Shown piece after piece: positions 1 to 11,489 of a stretch of 64,000 bases of DNA. Position 1 is the stretch's first letter; every line of letters begins with the position of its first letter. The stretch is from Kuschelorhynchus macadamiae (lineage: Eukaryota > Arthropoda > Insecta > Coleoptera > Curculionidae): contig JAUTXW010005216.1 of the NCBI GenBank assembly GCA_030620095.1, forward strand, positions 1,008,501-1,072,500, given 5' to 3'. Both the position numbers and the translations under genes were made by a program. The notes beneath the pieces are model-generated. The model was given only the letters and a program-made list of their open reading frames with translations, was not told where the DNA came from and made no database searches.

Positions 1-4
1 CAAA

Positions 5-699
5 ATGATACATGCCACATGTCTTGCCTATGGACTTTATCGAGTTACAGAACAAGTTCATGCTTTTTATCCACGAGTGAACGATCTGATTTCCTTGGTG
101 AAGAAACTATTCCTAAAAGCTCCAACTCGGGTAGAAAAATTTAGGGAAACTGCAGGAAACATCCCCCCTGCCCCATCACCAATTGTAACTTGGGGAACTT
201 GGATAAACGCTGCCATTTATTACGCAGAACATTTCCCGGCCATAAAAAACATGGCCAACCAAGTTAATGCGGAATACTCACATTGTATATAAGAAGCACA
301 AAACGTTTTGCGCAAAGAAGATGTACGTGAGGATTTAATTTACATTAAAAACAATTTTTCTTGCTTGTCTGATACTATAAAAAAATTGGAGATGAAAGGA
401 CGCTTTTTGACAAAGAAAGTTTGTCAAAAAAGCGTTGAAATGATAGAAAAAATGAGTGAAACTAACACTAAAAATAAAGTATTTTCTCAAAAATTAATAA
501 TGAACAATTTTTAATAAACAGTGATTTGAATTTGTTTGAATGTGTTCCAATTGTATCTTGTGATGTTAAACGAGTATTTTCTAAGTATAAAGTACTATTG
601 TCAGATAATAGAAGAAAATTTGAATTTGATAATTTGTTACATCATATAGTTATAAAACGTAACCGCAACTTCTTGAATAGCGTAAGCAATACATTTTAA
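5..699 (+). pseudogene. hAT-like transposase, C-terminal fragment (broken)
   Basis: Two blocks in one frame (5-292 and 308-514), split by a stop at 290-292, continue after a one-base frameshift near 510 to a stop at 697-699. The reading has the look of a transposase of the kind repeated in arthropod genomes. A block with CLAYGL and a WGTW motif comes first. A lysine-rich segment follows, and then a short tail resembling the hAT dimerisation end (VPIVSCDVKRVFSKYK, then LSDNRR). The N-terminal part and catalytic core lie outside the window. The stop and frameshift make it a dead copy. The family assignment rests on motif memory and is moderately secure; the coding nature is well supported. Confidence 0.6.
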
Positions 700-818
700 A
701 CAGGTTTATTCTTTAGTTAGTTTGTTTAGTGAGCTATATATTAAAATTTTGTTTAAAAAAATACTTTTATTATATAGTTGTATTAATGTAATAATTACTG
801 GTAAAAATAGTGCCTTAA

Positions 819-1334
819 GGGGGAACTGCACGCAGTATTATGGATCATTTACAACCCTTCCGCCGCTGCAATATTATGTTAAAACTATAAGAGATATGTA
901 TTAGCTTCAATGTGATTTCAATAGGGAAATATGTATAGTTGTGCGCTAAATGCGATTTTTTATGAAAAAATCTAATCTAGAATTATAAAATAAAAGTAGA
1001 TTGGTTCATTTTCGACCACTTTTTGACGCAAATGCCGTCGCATATAATTTTTTTCCCACAAAATGGCTCTTTACCGCCTTGCATTGATCCTTTGTCTACG
1101 TAACTGCAAAATTTGAAATGGTAAATCGTACTCATGTCTTTGTATTTCTGCAGCGCGTGAACCCTTTTGAACCCATTTTTAAACGAAATGTAATTTAAAT
1201 TGCCTATACATAACACATTTTTTTGAGGTCGGACGTGCAGGAAGTTTTTTCTAATACATAGGTACCTTTTCATCTTACTTTGAACTTGACTAGACCTTGT
1301 CGCTAGTTTTTCACTTTTTGCGTGCAGTTCTCCC
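819..1334. mobile_element. piggyBac-like MITE with TTAA target duplications
   Basis: A 516-bp segment is flanked on both sides by TTAA (815-818 and 1335-1338). It has terminal inverted repeats GGGGGAACTGCACGCA on the left and GGGAGAACTGCACGCA on the right (read inward), one mismatch in 16. TTAA duplication is the hallmark of piggyBac-superfamily insertion. Nothing inside looks like a transposase; the 96-codon minus frame at 983-1273 has no recognisable motif. I infer a non-autonomous piggyBac-type element. Confidence 0.7.
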
Positions 1335-1338
1335 TTAA

Positions 1339-1738
1339 AGATACCTTGAAGTGTAAATAATATAATATTTTAATTGCTATACTTTTGCTTTATTTCTGTT
1401 TTTTTGATCCGATAATAAATGTATTTTTAAGTGCATATTTTCCTTTGTTTCTGAGCATATTTGCATGCATATTTTTAGATTTTTAAATGCATAATAATCA
1501 CACATTAATTTATTATTGCAAGTCGAACTTACATGACAATGGAAAAAAGTCGACTCATTTTTAGATTCATGTTTTGACGGCACCGCTCTTGGGTAATTGT
1601 AAAATGCCTAAAAATAATTAGTCATAACGTGTGAATTCGTGTAGTCATAACGAAAAATGTATTATATGCTCGTGCTTTACCGGCTTTTTGTAAAATGCCT
1701 AGGTAGATTATAAAAAGCCTAAATTTGCTTTATGCCTA

Positions 1739-1740
<2 letters not shown>
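1339..1740. other. Unassigned; possible remnant of a DNA transposon
   Basis: No gene can be supported. A 68-codon minus frame (1377-1583) has three cysteines and could be a decayed zinc-finger start. From 1585 to 1740 the phrase AAAATGCCTA occurs twice and AAAAAGCC once, a repetition typical of subterminal transposon sequence. No boundaries are visible. Confidence 0.25.

Positions 1741-1784
<44 letters not shown>
1741..1784. repeat. (TA)n microsatellite
   Basis: Uninterrupted AT dinucleotides for about 44 bases. Confidence 0.95.
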
Positions 1785-1789
<5 letters not shown>

Positions 1790-3076
1790 ATTTGTGCAAA
1801 AGATAATTTAGGGAGTGATCTAATATCCTTTTGACAAATCACAATACCGGAAAGCGTTTCATATTTTAAACGTTGGGACTCTTAATGGTTGCCAAATTAA
1901 ACAAACAATTTAAAGATTATACAATGGAGAAAGTATTCTCGGTGTTCCCCAAATTCATTGTGGCACCACACATTAAGTGTCGAATCTCTCGTGTCACCAA
2001 CACCGAAGAATTATTATTTTTAAATTATAACAGAACTGTCGTTCTAGTAGCCTTAATAGTCAACTAATCGGCAAGGGGACTAAACGGAGTAAAACATAAT
2101 TTACCTATATTTAAAGCAGAAGAAGTGGTAATATTTTTTTTGGATTTACCTGGAGTTTACTTAAGAAATGAAATTGGCTCGCTTACATATTTTCGTTCGT
2201 TTAAATCAAGACTGAAATAAAAAAATTGGACGTGTTCTGTTCCTTTTTAAGACTACAGCTAAAAAGGTAAGTCGTAATATGTAAATTGAAATATGAACTA
2301 ATAGAAATAAAGAGTATTAAAACCAATAAAGTTCTTATAGCCTTCTAATCTATAGATATTTTTTCATTCTCAGTTGCAATAGTTTTCGGTACATTGCACT
2401 TTACAAAACAGCCTTGATTTGATACTAACTTAATTTACCGGCAATTATATATTATTAAATCATAATTATTCGGATAAATTATATTCTGAGTCTGGGATCA
2501 AAAACTGTTTAAATTCATAAAGTACAAAAACATATATATTTTCTTCTGCTTTAGCAAAGGTTTAAAAGTTACATTTTGCCCATTTGCGACGTTTCCCGCC
2601 GTTTTTGCTCTAGTGGTATTCTGAACGCGAGTTAATTAATAGTTAAAACATAAATGTAGTTTTCGCATAAATTATATATAGTATATTATCATTTAAAATA
2701 AGCATATTTGTAGTTTGAGAAATAATATTTTATTTAATAAAAAAAGATGGATTAGATGTATTATACTTCGTTTTTTTTTATATTTTATTATTGTAGGAGC
2801 AAGTTTACCCCGCTCATACGAGGATTTTATATTTATTAAAGTGACCATATTTTAATTGCTCCAATGCAGGACAATTTAAAATTTGTATTTAAAAATAAAT
2901 GGGGGAAATTAGTAAATTTAAAATTTTCAAAAATCTTGTTTTGGCCTAAAAATAACATATTTTTCTAAGAAATGACGAAAGTGGTACATCTTCATGTATG
3001 GGAAAAAGTGGAACTGTTTCATGTATAGTCGAGTGCAGAAATAGTATATTTACCTAGGAAATGCGGAAAGGAGGTA
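1785..3076. other. No gene seen; AT-rich intergenic sequence
   Basis: The longest open stretch (1873-2067, 64 codons) has no recognisable motif and a codon mix like the background. I see no terminal repeats, tRNA or splice-flanked exon here. Confidence 0.5.
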
Positions 3077-3307
3077 CAGGGTAATTGGTTATAAATGTAA
3101 CACGCCTTTACCTCCGTTAATTTTCGTTTTTTTTACATATGTATATAAAACTATATTCAGATTTTATATTTTAATGTTATGTGTATTTATTTTTCTAAAA
3201 AACATTTTTTTAAGATGTTTTACATATATATTTTTCATTTGTGTTTGTTTCTTTTAATGTGTATTATAAGTTTATATTTATATTTTAATTTTATATTTTT
3301 TCTTTTG

Positions 3308-3311
<4 letters not shown>

Positions 3312-3359
<48 letters not shown>
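3312..3359. repeat. (TA)n microsatellite
   Basis: About 48 bases of pure TA inside the left part of the 3077-4795 element. It is followed by a short ATTCT-type repeat near 3410-3425 that could be the tail of a truncated LINE. Confidence 0.95.
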
Positions 3360-3360
<1 letters not shown>

Positions 3361-3453
3361 TTTTTGACGACCCTTTATACAGCAATGTATTTTATGGTAA
3401 TATAAACTATTCTATTCTATTCTATATTTTATTACATCGATTTTAATTTTATA

Positions 3454-3774
3454 CAGGGTATCAAACATTTCCTTTAATGGAACATCCTGTATATTTTTAC
3501 GGATATCGAGAGAGCTTATCAAGAAGAATTGATTGATATTGGGTTTACCGTGAATGGTTTTTCTGCAAATAATTGAAAACTGCTCCAGACTTGGAAAATT
3601 GGCTTATGGAACAATTTTTAATTATTTTTAAGAAAACCGGTCAAGATAAACCCATCAAACCCTCTATCAATAAATTCGTCTTGATGAGCTCTATCGATAT
3701 CCGTGAAAATACATAGGATGTCCCATTAACAAAAATGCTTATTTTTGGTTGCCACCTGTTTGTGACACACCCTG
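3454..3774. mobile_element. Small mariner-like MITE
   Basis: The left end CAGGGTATCAAACA and the right end (inward) CAGGGTGTGTCACAAACA match, and the arms are complementary further in: GGATATCGAGAGAGC at about 3502-3516 pairs with GAGCTCTATCGATATCC at about 3684-3700. TA precedes the left end (3452-3453); the right flank is CA, so the duplication is degraded. It has no coding capacity. Confidence 0.6.
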
Positions 3775-4670
3775 CATAGAATAAAATCAATAGAAATAAA
3801 ATATAGAGTGAGAAATCATGGTTCTTGGGATTAGACCGTGTCAAATTGGAATTACTATCCAACGTTTCACCTTCAGTTGCACGAGGCATCTTCAGGGATC
3901 TTTACTCCACGAGATCTGAGCACTGAATGTGCTCGAAGAAATTCAGGCGGGCTTTTATACCCGTCTTGTGCTCGCGGAACCGTGACCCTGTGTTAAGTAT
4001 CTCTATTAAAATTTTTTGTATGTTTAAATATTTCAATAGATTCTTTAATTTTTCGTTTATAAAATCCTGGAATCGATGCTGGAACCTTGGTTGGCTTTAC
4101 ATTTATAATACGACCAGTGTTATGCTGGTGTTCAGCTACAGCAGATTGAACAATTTATTTCTTTTTAATACATCGTTCACGTTTCTTAAGTCTAGTTGAT
4201 ATTGAGCGTCCTGTTTCTCCCACATACACTTCTCCACAGGAGCAAGGAATTTTATATACTCCTTTTGTTTGGAAAGGTACAATATCTTTCGGGGATCGCA
4301 AGCATTGTCTAATCTTCTTAGGTGTATTGAAGATTTTACGTATGTTGGCCCGGCGAAGTAATGGTTCTATTTTGTCTGTAGTGCCATGTTTGTAGGGAAG
4401 AACAACACTACCTAACGGTGGCTCTTTATCATTCTTCTTTGGCGAAGTTGGATTACTATATCTTTTAATTTAACGCGTAATATCTTCAGTGCATTAGCCA
4501 TTCCCTCTGAGAGCTTCGGTCAGTTTCGTGCTCCTCGAGCACATTCAGTGTTCAGATCTCATGGAGTAAAGATCCCTAAAGATGCCTCGTGCAATCGAAT
4601 ACGAAACGTCGCATAGTAATTCCAATTTGACACGGTCTAATCCCAAGAATCATGATTTCTTAATTGACCA
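3640..4670 (-). mobile_element. Penelope-like retroelement, 3' end with inverted flanking repeats
   Basis: A minus-strand GIY-YIG endonuclease fragment (3993-4425) is bracketed by complementary copies of one sequence of about 130 bp: 3806-3938 downstream and 4545-4665 upstream. Penelope-like elements characteristically carry LTR-like repeats in direct or inverted arrangement, so the architecture fits. The reverse transcriptase part is absent. Confidence 0.65.
3993..4425 (-). pseudogene. Penelope-like GIY-YIG endonuclease domain (broken)
   Basis: The minus-strand reading starts VVLPYKHGTTDKIEPLLR and includes LRSPKDIVPFQTKGVYKI followed by PCSCGEVYVGETGRS. That is the GVYKIPC...YVGETGR signature of the GIY-YIG-type endonuclease that closes Penelope-like polyproteins. 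An in-frame stop follows RCIKKK; downstream residues (AVAEHQHNTGRII, PASIPGFYKRKIKESIEI) remain in frame to a stop at 3993-3995. The domain nicks the target DNA for reverse transcription of the element. With an internal stop and no reverse transcriptase attached, this copy is dead. Family assignment is firm. Confidence 0.8.
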
Positions 4671-4795
4671 AAGCCGTGAAAACTTCCGTTCTATGTTAAA
4701 ATATAGAGTGGTTAGTCTTTAACTTTTATATATAATTTTTTTTTAAACGAAAGTTAACAGAGATAAGGGGTTGGCGCTTTTATAACCAATGACTG

Positions 4796-5399
4796 TATAC
4801 CTAAAATTTTCTGGAAACTTAGAAAAAATTAAAGCTTAATAAAGATGGGTAAAAATCGATTCACGTTCCTGATGGCCAGGTGAATAATACTGATTTAAGT
4901 GAAGATCCAAACATCGATTTTTATGGTCTATTTGTTCTAGCAAGCATAGCTGCCATACATTTTTTATCTTGGTTCATATTTGTGTTAGTTACTACTGTTC
5001 TAAGAAACTATCAAAAATGCAGGACATTTTGCAGGACGCTGGGTCATGTAGGACAGTATTTCCCATTGCAGAACTGACCATCTGACCGCAGAATACATGG
5101 TCGCTTAAATATTTATAAATATAGTATGTGAAATGTGGTCACAATTTGGTGATGAGCTTGAAATCTACAAGAGATAGAGGAATAGTTAAAAGTTTTACAC
5201 AAATTGTTTGTCAACTCAAACCGTTTGCGTGGCTCCAAAGGTCATAACTCACATTTCGTACTAATCTGGCTCTCTTGTTTAATCCAAATCATGTCATACG
5301 AACCTTTCAGCACATCTTTTTTTTTCTGAACACATCCTGGTGAAACATTTCACATATGTCTCCACAAAACACATATCTATAGTGTCTAAACTTCCATAA
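4796..5399. other. Mostly unassigned; one small hydrophobic open frame
   Basis: A plus frame at 4880-5077 (65 codons) contains one strongly hydrophobic stretch of membrane-helix length (about residues 15-42, beginning GLFVLASIAAIHFLSWF). It is preceded by a CCAG that could be a 3' splice site. No homology is recognised, and it could be chance in AT-rich DNA. From 5100 to 5400 nothing is supported. Confidence 0.2.
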
Positions 5400-7371
5400 A
5401 ATAGTTACTAAAGATTTTAAATTAAAATAAAGCTTATTTTGAATTTTCAGTTTTCTCTAATAATCCTATCTCATAACGATCTTTTACACGTTTAATCGTT
5501 TTTTTTCATAATATCTAGAGCTCTTTGTTTTTCGAAAGAATGTTTTTGTAAATTAAAGATACACCAAATAATTCAGTTGTAAATGACTTATTTATAAGCT
5601 CATGTATATCTTCATTACACTGTTTTTCGAACACATTAACTGTATAATCAGTCCATGAAGAGCCCATCCAAGATGGTATTTACTAGCTACAGGCGCCGTT
5701 ATGTTATCAAAATGTCGTCCAACTTGAATTAAACTCAAGTTTATATTTTCCTGTTCCTTCAAAAACCGCGGTGGTTCCCAAAAAAAGGGTTTTGTTGAGA
5801 TATTCTGTAGATGATGATTATTTTTTTTAACATTATTTGATTAACTTCATGAAATGGCAATGATAATTTTCCTATCATTCACACGTTCTTCGTGGTGTAC
5901 ATTTAGGGACTATTTTATGGTTTGAAGATGTGTAAATCTATACATATTAAATTTTTACGAAATAATACCTTATCATTGGCCTACTGCAGACAGAATGTTT
6001 GTGGTGTTCCTTTCAAATTTAGTTCTTCAGCCAGCTGAACATCGATCGTTCGTAGAGGCATTATCTCATAAAACATTTTTTGAAATGTTTAGTTCATAAA
6101 TCTTCACTTGAATCATACGAGCAATACTTTCCGATCAATACATTTTATTGTACATAATGTCTCATATTCCCTGCTTAATTGTGGTAACTCATTTTCATCT
6201 TCTTTATTTTGGTCAGATTTCGGTTCGTGTAATGTTCGCGGAGGAGGTTGAAAAACTGAAATAGTCTTATTTGTGTAAAAATACATTATGCCTAAGGTTA
6301 TATCCGTTTTCCCCACACTCTTTAAGATTTCTGCAATTTATTGTTCTCTATTGTTTCCTAAGACATGTAAAAAATATTTTTTTTACTTGTAACGGTGGCT
6401 CATCTTAGATCAATATTTTCAGATGTCATTTTTGGACAATCTGTATTATTTAGATGTTCCTTGCCACAATATAAACACAGGTAATCGTTTTTTTCTCTTT
6501 CGTAATTGTACAAAATGTTGTCTCTTTTCTGTTCATTTAGATCGTATTTTTCTGAATTCACTGATACATTTAAAAATAAGCTCCTTTAGCAATATCGAAT
6601 AACCCTTTTCCAAAATCTTCTAGATTTGATCTATTCATTTATCTTTGAGAAAAACACATTCCTTCAGGTTCAGTCTAGTTGAACTAAATCACATATTAAC
6701 TGTGGGTTATCTATAAGAACGAAGACTTTGTCAGTACTTACAATATTATTACCATCAAAACTGGGAAAATTTTTCTACATTGTTTGTCTTGCTAACAATG
6801 TGTCAAGAATTCTTTCGTTTCTAGATGTTGAAATTTCTTTTCAGAGAGTTTGCTATAATTTCGTCCAAGAATTTGAAGTAATTTACATTTTATAAGATGG
6901 ATTCTTCAGGCATTTTCATTTCCATATATTAACAAATTGCTCAAGCTAGTTTGGAACCTTGACTATGGATGATTCAGTTTTTAAGCTCTTCTGCGACTAA
7001 ATAGTGCTATTTCTAAAAATAATGTTTTTCTTTTAACGCTCCTTTTTCTAATTCCGCATATCTGAAATCCCTTTTCACCTTTAAAAGTTTAATTCTTTCT
7101 TTTCGAATTTTTCTTTCTAATCCCAACGCTAATCTCTTGTCTCTGTTTCTATCAATAATGAATTTCTAGAACTAGTCTCCTTTGAATGCGATGAGACGGA
7201 TTCTTTTGAGGAATTTGTTTGAAACGTATGTTAAGGTCCATAAGTATCACTAATATTCGTCGTTTTGGTGGTAACTATATCGCAATTTGATGTTTCTGAT
7301 AAGTTTAGATAACTCACTGTTTTCCTTTCCATATCAGATGTATCTTTTATATTTTCTAATCTTGAACTCCC
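5400..7371 (-). pseudogene. BEL/Pao retrotransposon, degraded gag-protease region
   Basis: Read on the minus strand, stop-riddled frames show BEL/Pao landmarks in the right order. A lysine/glutamate-rich N-terminal stretch lies at about 7000-7371. A zinc knuckle, YLCLYCGKEHLNNTDCPKM, is near 6430-6490. A retropepsin-like end, VASKYHLGWALHG, is near 5655-5700. Then comes the linker KSFTTELFGV and KTIKRVKDRYEIGLLEK near 5470-5590, which in intact elements precedes the reverse transcriptase. The reverse transcriptase itself is missing. Many frameshifts and stops show it is old. A hAT insertion at 7380 cuts its upstream end. I am fairly confident of the family from the RYEIGLL and LGWALHG motifs. 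Confidence 0.6.
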
Positions 7372-8486
7372 AAATCTTTCAGTGGCGGCTTTTCCATAGG
7401 TATTTGGCCAATGACCCCCTAAAAATATTTCAGAAAATAAATTATTGGTTTAACCGTCCCTCCTAATAGTTGTAATAAAACGCGAACCTTGGGAAAAGTT
7501 AAATACGCTACACTATTAGCCGCGCGCGGCGGTTCGAATGGTCTCGTTGCGTTCCTTAGGCTAATAAAATACGCTATACTAAGCTAGGCTGGGCAGTCCG
7601 AATTGGCCTGATTGCCTTAAAGCTTGACGAAATTACCCGAAGATTTGACAGCTACCGAGCGGCAGCCGAACGTGATAGCAAATGGAATATGAAATCGCGA
7701 TTTGGGTCATCAGCCGGTCTCTTCTCATAATTCGGTCGATCCGTCGCGGCATCACGTCGCACAGTAATTCAGATTGTAATTCTTGCTGGACAATTTTTTT
7801 TGCTGTTAGTTAGCTAACTTATTGGATAAATTTATTTTTACATGTTATTTTAAAGTATTTCTGCAATTAACGCGGGGTATATTTTCAATAAGAAATTAAG
7901 ATATAGATCTTATATACATTGTGATTCAGAATCGGTCCATAATTTTATTCTTGACCTTTGCAACTAAAGTAAAAGAAGCTAAACTGAGCGTAAATTAATA
8001 CATTTTATAGATTTTATTGACTTAAATTAGTTAACTGCATAAAATTATTATAATACAGGGTGTATCAAAAATTACTAAGAGTGTATTTTAACACGTGTCG
8101 CGATGTAAAAATTTAAAAAGTCCAAGTACTACACTATACATACAAGTGTTATTATAACGTTTTTAGTCAGCTATGAGCGAGTTTATACAGGGTATTCATT
8201 TAGAAACTTCCCACCCCGGATATTTCGAAATTTAAAAATTTGCCAATACTTTACTTTTTTATTATGAATGTATTAGAATGAGAAATACTGATTATAGGTA
8301 CTATAACATAATTTTCATACTAACAAAAATAAACATCTTTAAAAAGTAACGCTGAACAAAAAACGGATAAAATCTAATCTAAATACTATTTTAATTAACA
8401 CTTAACAGTTTTTTTAAATTTAGTTTTGTTTTTAATTCGTTTAAGTAAAAATTCTTATGATCTTATCGCTAGATACTTAAAAAAAA

Positions 8487-10532
8487 TTAAAACTGGGAAT
8501 CTGAGTCGTCAGAAGCATCGCTGCCGCTGTCATAACCTACATTTTTGTCAGGTGGCTTAAGCAAATTTATCACATCTCTATTGATAATACCTTTTTGTCT
8601 GGGTGGGAAAGTTCTAACACTGGATATTAATGGATCCGAGGATACTAACAGAATATTTAAGAGGTCTTGATGCGTGCTGATTCGCGAAATTTTACGAGTG
8701 TTATGTTCTCGGTAATAACGGATTTCTTTATGACGAGCTTCTTAGGCGTCCTCGGACATTTGCCCAATAGGTAGCATAAATAGATCAAGAACTTCTTTGC
8801 TATGAATAAGTATTTTGTGTACACTCGGAGCCATAGGATACCACTCATATAATTTTATATATAAATCAGCTGTTTCTATTGCATACTCATGGAACTTTTT
8901 CGAATCGATATTATAATTACAATTTAACGTAGAAAGAATAACACTAAATCGGTAAATTAAGTTCTCGTCTATACCTGTAATGCTGGCAGACATTTTCGGA
9001 TCTCGGAAAATGCGACGAGCAGTGAGCCATCGTTTGTATTTCCAAAGCCTGATTTAGGCATATCTACTAAAAGTCCTGTTTTTTCCCGAAATCCGAAAAT
9101 AATCTGTTTTTTTTTTTCGTTTCGAATACATTTTTATTTTCTTTTTGGACTCGCCAAGTTTTAAAGTCCAAACGATATGCTACGTGCAGCAGAAGTTCAA
9201 AAGACCTAATGTATGCATGTAATGTTGACAATCCTAAACTAATCGCTTCCGTTCTCAATTTACGTGATACCAAAGTAGGAATATCATTAAACTCTTTAGG
9301 ACCCCTCTTACAAATACAACACTTTTGGGACGAGTTATCCATCAATGAGTTACAAACCTTTCCGTCAACCATAGTTAAATTTATGTAACTGATGTTTGAC
9401 GGAGAAGCTTGCTTTCTCGATGACAATTTTGGTTGGTAAGAGATTTTTGATTTGTTCGTCCATATGGGCAAATTCTTCTTTAATAAGCGAATCTGTTTCT
9501 TTCACAAACTGTAATTTCACTGGCCTACACAAACGGGTTGAAGATGTTCTCAGATTTTGCCAAATTATTTTTTTCTCAGATTTTGATTGATAGTAGAGCT
9601 GTAAAGGTACCACACAGGTTGCAAAGATACTCAAGTCGTCCGATTCTTTTGATTCAAATCGTTGCTTATAATTATTGTAACTTCTACTACCATCTACCCC
9701 CCATTTGAAATCCATTTGCAACTCTTTTAGGCTATTTTCGGCAGAGCAATCAAAAGTTGACAAAAACACATTTCTCTGAACTGCACTGATCCGTTCAATT
9801 GTTTGGTTTAATAGACTCTGTAAATTAATTTCGGCAGATTTTTCTGTTATGGATATATGGTTCTGAGAAGGATAGCAACTTTTTTTAGATTCAATAATTT
9901 TGTGGTAGCTTGGATAAAGATTACTAAGCCCTTTCTTTTTTGCTGATGTTCTTAATCCGATGTATTGATGACGTGTCAATTTTAAAGAAATAAACAACGC
10001 TAAAGCTTCATCAGGGGTATAAGACTGGTTTTGCTTCTCACTATTTCTCATCGTTTTTTTGAGTTGTGCAGCTCTGTTTAGAGAATACGCTATTTCGTGA
10101 AAGACTCTTGCTACGTTTGTATGTCCGTCTGATCGAAGCTTCATTTCAGTGGCCATATAAAGTTCATTTTGACGGGTTGTTTTTACTAAATTTTTCACTC
10201 TGCGCCTCTGGGTACGATTACTCGCTTGGGAAAATGCTACTTTTGGCCGACCAGGCAAGCCATTCTTCATTTTTTGCAACAAAATCTAATAAAAATCTTC
10301 GGCTTTCTTTCCATTTTTTCAGAAGCAGAATAGAGAAACTTTTTAGCTTACCCTGTATATTTTTTAAATTTTCATCATTGATGTCTTTATCTTTAATATG
10401 TTCTTTTACGAAATGCATTAATTTCGCTTGCGACTGTGATGTTGGAGGTTGGAATTTATCGCCTTGTTTCAGCACATTAAACAAAACAGCTCGTTTAATG
10501 GATACGCGTCTCTCTAAAAAAGAGGTGAACAC
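8487..10532 (-). pseudogene. Transib (RAG1-core-like) transposase, frameshifted
   Basis: The minus-strand protein can be followed from MFTSFLERRV (10532) to the acidic tail GSDASDDSDSQF (stop 8487-8489). Frame breaks occur near 10250, 9410, 9110 and 9035, and a stop lies near 8748. Recognisable blocks in order are: GRPKVAFSQAS with a basic patch; WGVDGSRSYNNYKQRF, which carries one of the conserved acidic residues (WGxDGS); the zinc-binding segment TMVDGKVCNSLMDNSS followed by QKCCICKRGP; VDMPKSGFGNTNDG; and SASITGIDENLIYRF with YPWY-like YEWYPMAPSVHKILIH. This is the usual Transib domain order, and total length (about 670 residues) is normal. The upstream 700 bp to the right inverted repeat contain a copy of hAT sequence. 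Confidence 0.85.
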
Positions 10533-10624
10533 TCATTAAAAGGCAAAAAGAGACAAGCAAATCGAACATCATACCTTAGCAAGGATACCAAGAAACGTTT
10601 TTTAACTAATCATATTGAAATGAA

Positions 10625-10860
10625 TGTGAATGTAGATGAACTAAAATGTCGGTAGTGCAAAAAATTAAACTACTAACTATTGAAATAGTGCTAACGAACT
10701 TAATTTTGAGAAAATAATCAAATTCAAGGTAAGAAAATTCAGAACTTAGTATACGACAAACTAGTAAAGACAAAAGTAAAGAAGTTCATCGAAACTTTCG
10801 CAAAATATGTACGATTTAGCTAACTGGATATGTAGTTGTGAAGTCTCTAACTCATTTTTC
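10625..10860 (+). repeat. Copy of hAT 5' sequence inside the Transib
   Basis: This stretch matches 11480-11720 closely for more than 200 bp. Shared phrases include AATGTCGGTAGTGCAAAAAA and CAGAACTTAGTATACGACAA. The second copy lies outside the Transib in the host hAT. A third, shorter and more diverged copy begins near 11380 (ATGTTGGTAGTG). Confidence 0.8.
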
Positions 10861-11489
10861 AATTTAAAAAAATAGGTATCATTTTGCATGTGTACACAAG
10901 AAAGCTATCAGAAGAAAAAAACATATATTGCAGAGCACGCTATATGTAAAAAATTTAAGTAAATAACTGGCAAAATCACATCCATTTTCCAAAAATTCAT
11001 TAACTTTTTACCAGGACACACTCAAGCACGCAACAACTGACATTTAGCAACAAATAATTGTTTATCTCGCGCCGGCCGCGGCCTGCTAAGACTGGCGCTT
11101 GAATTTTTTTTGTAATGATTTAAGTTGACTGGGTATTGTTCTTTATTATTTTAGTTATATTAAATAATTTTGCATATTAATAAAAAATTACTTCTGTCCA
11201 GCTAAAAGTACCTGTGGAATCACTGTGCGTCGGCCTGCGGAAGTTCAATTGTTCAGAGGTCGCGCGGTCGATATTCTAACTCGATATTGTTTCGGACGTT
11301 TTTAATCGATGAAAATTGAATATGTAATATATATTTTTTTATTTTTATGATCCATGTGTGAGTTGGACATACACAGGAAATAAAATGTTGGTAGTGACTA
11401 GTGCAAAAAATAAACAACTAAAAAGTGCTTACGAACTTAATTTTTCAAAAATAACCAATGGCAAGGTGGTCTATGTCTGAGTTGTAAAT

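Larger units (their letters stand above)
3077..4795. mobile_element. Tc1/mariner-type element with about 100-bp inverted repeats
   Basis: Ends read CAGGGTAATTGGTTATAA on the left and, inward on the right, CAGTCATTGGTTATAA. Each is flanked by TA (3075-3076 and 4796-4797). Similarity continues inward for about 100 bp (3077-3180 against 4695-4795). No transposase of its own remains. The interior holds a TA repeat, a smaller MITE and a Penelope-like fragment, so this is a non-autonomous copy loaded with later insertions, or a composite whose arms are related. Confidence 0.6.
7760..11227 (-). mobile_element. Transib transposon nested in the hAT
   Basis: The left end begins CACAGTAATTC and the right end, inward, CACAGTGATTC. 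Both carry GCTGGACA about 25 bases in. Each end is flanked by the 5-bp duplication CGTCG (7755-7759 and 11228-11232). The CACWRTG start, 5-bp GC-rich target duplication and RAG1-like transposase inside together identify a Transib, the superfamily related to the V(D)J recombinase core. Length is 3468 bp. The transposase has several frameshifts, so this copy is not self-mobile. Confidence 0.9.

Noticed and set aside
3179..3367. 62-codon hydrophobic open frame that looks like a membrane protein
   Set aside because: It is a translation of a TA repeat and T-rich DNA, which always gives Ile, Tyr and Phe.
8056..8210. Two CAGGGT sequences as ends of a mariner MITE inside the Transib
   Set aside because: They are in the same orientation, not inverted, so they do not define an element.
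10066..10539. 157-codon plus-strand frame
   Set aside because: Shadow of the minus-strand Transib transposase N terminus.
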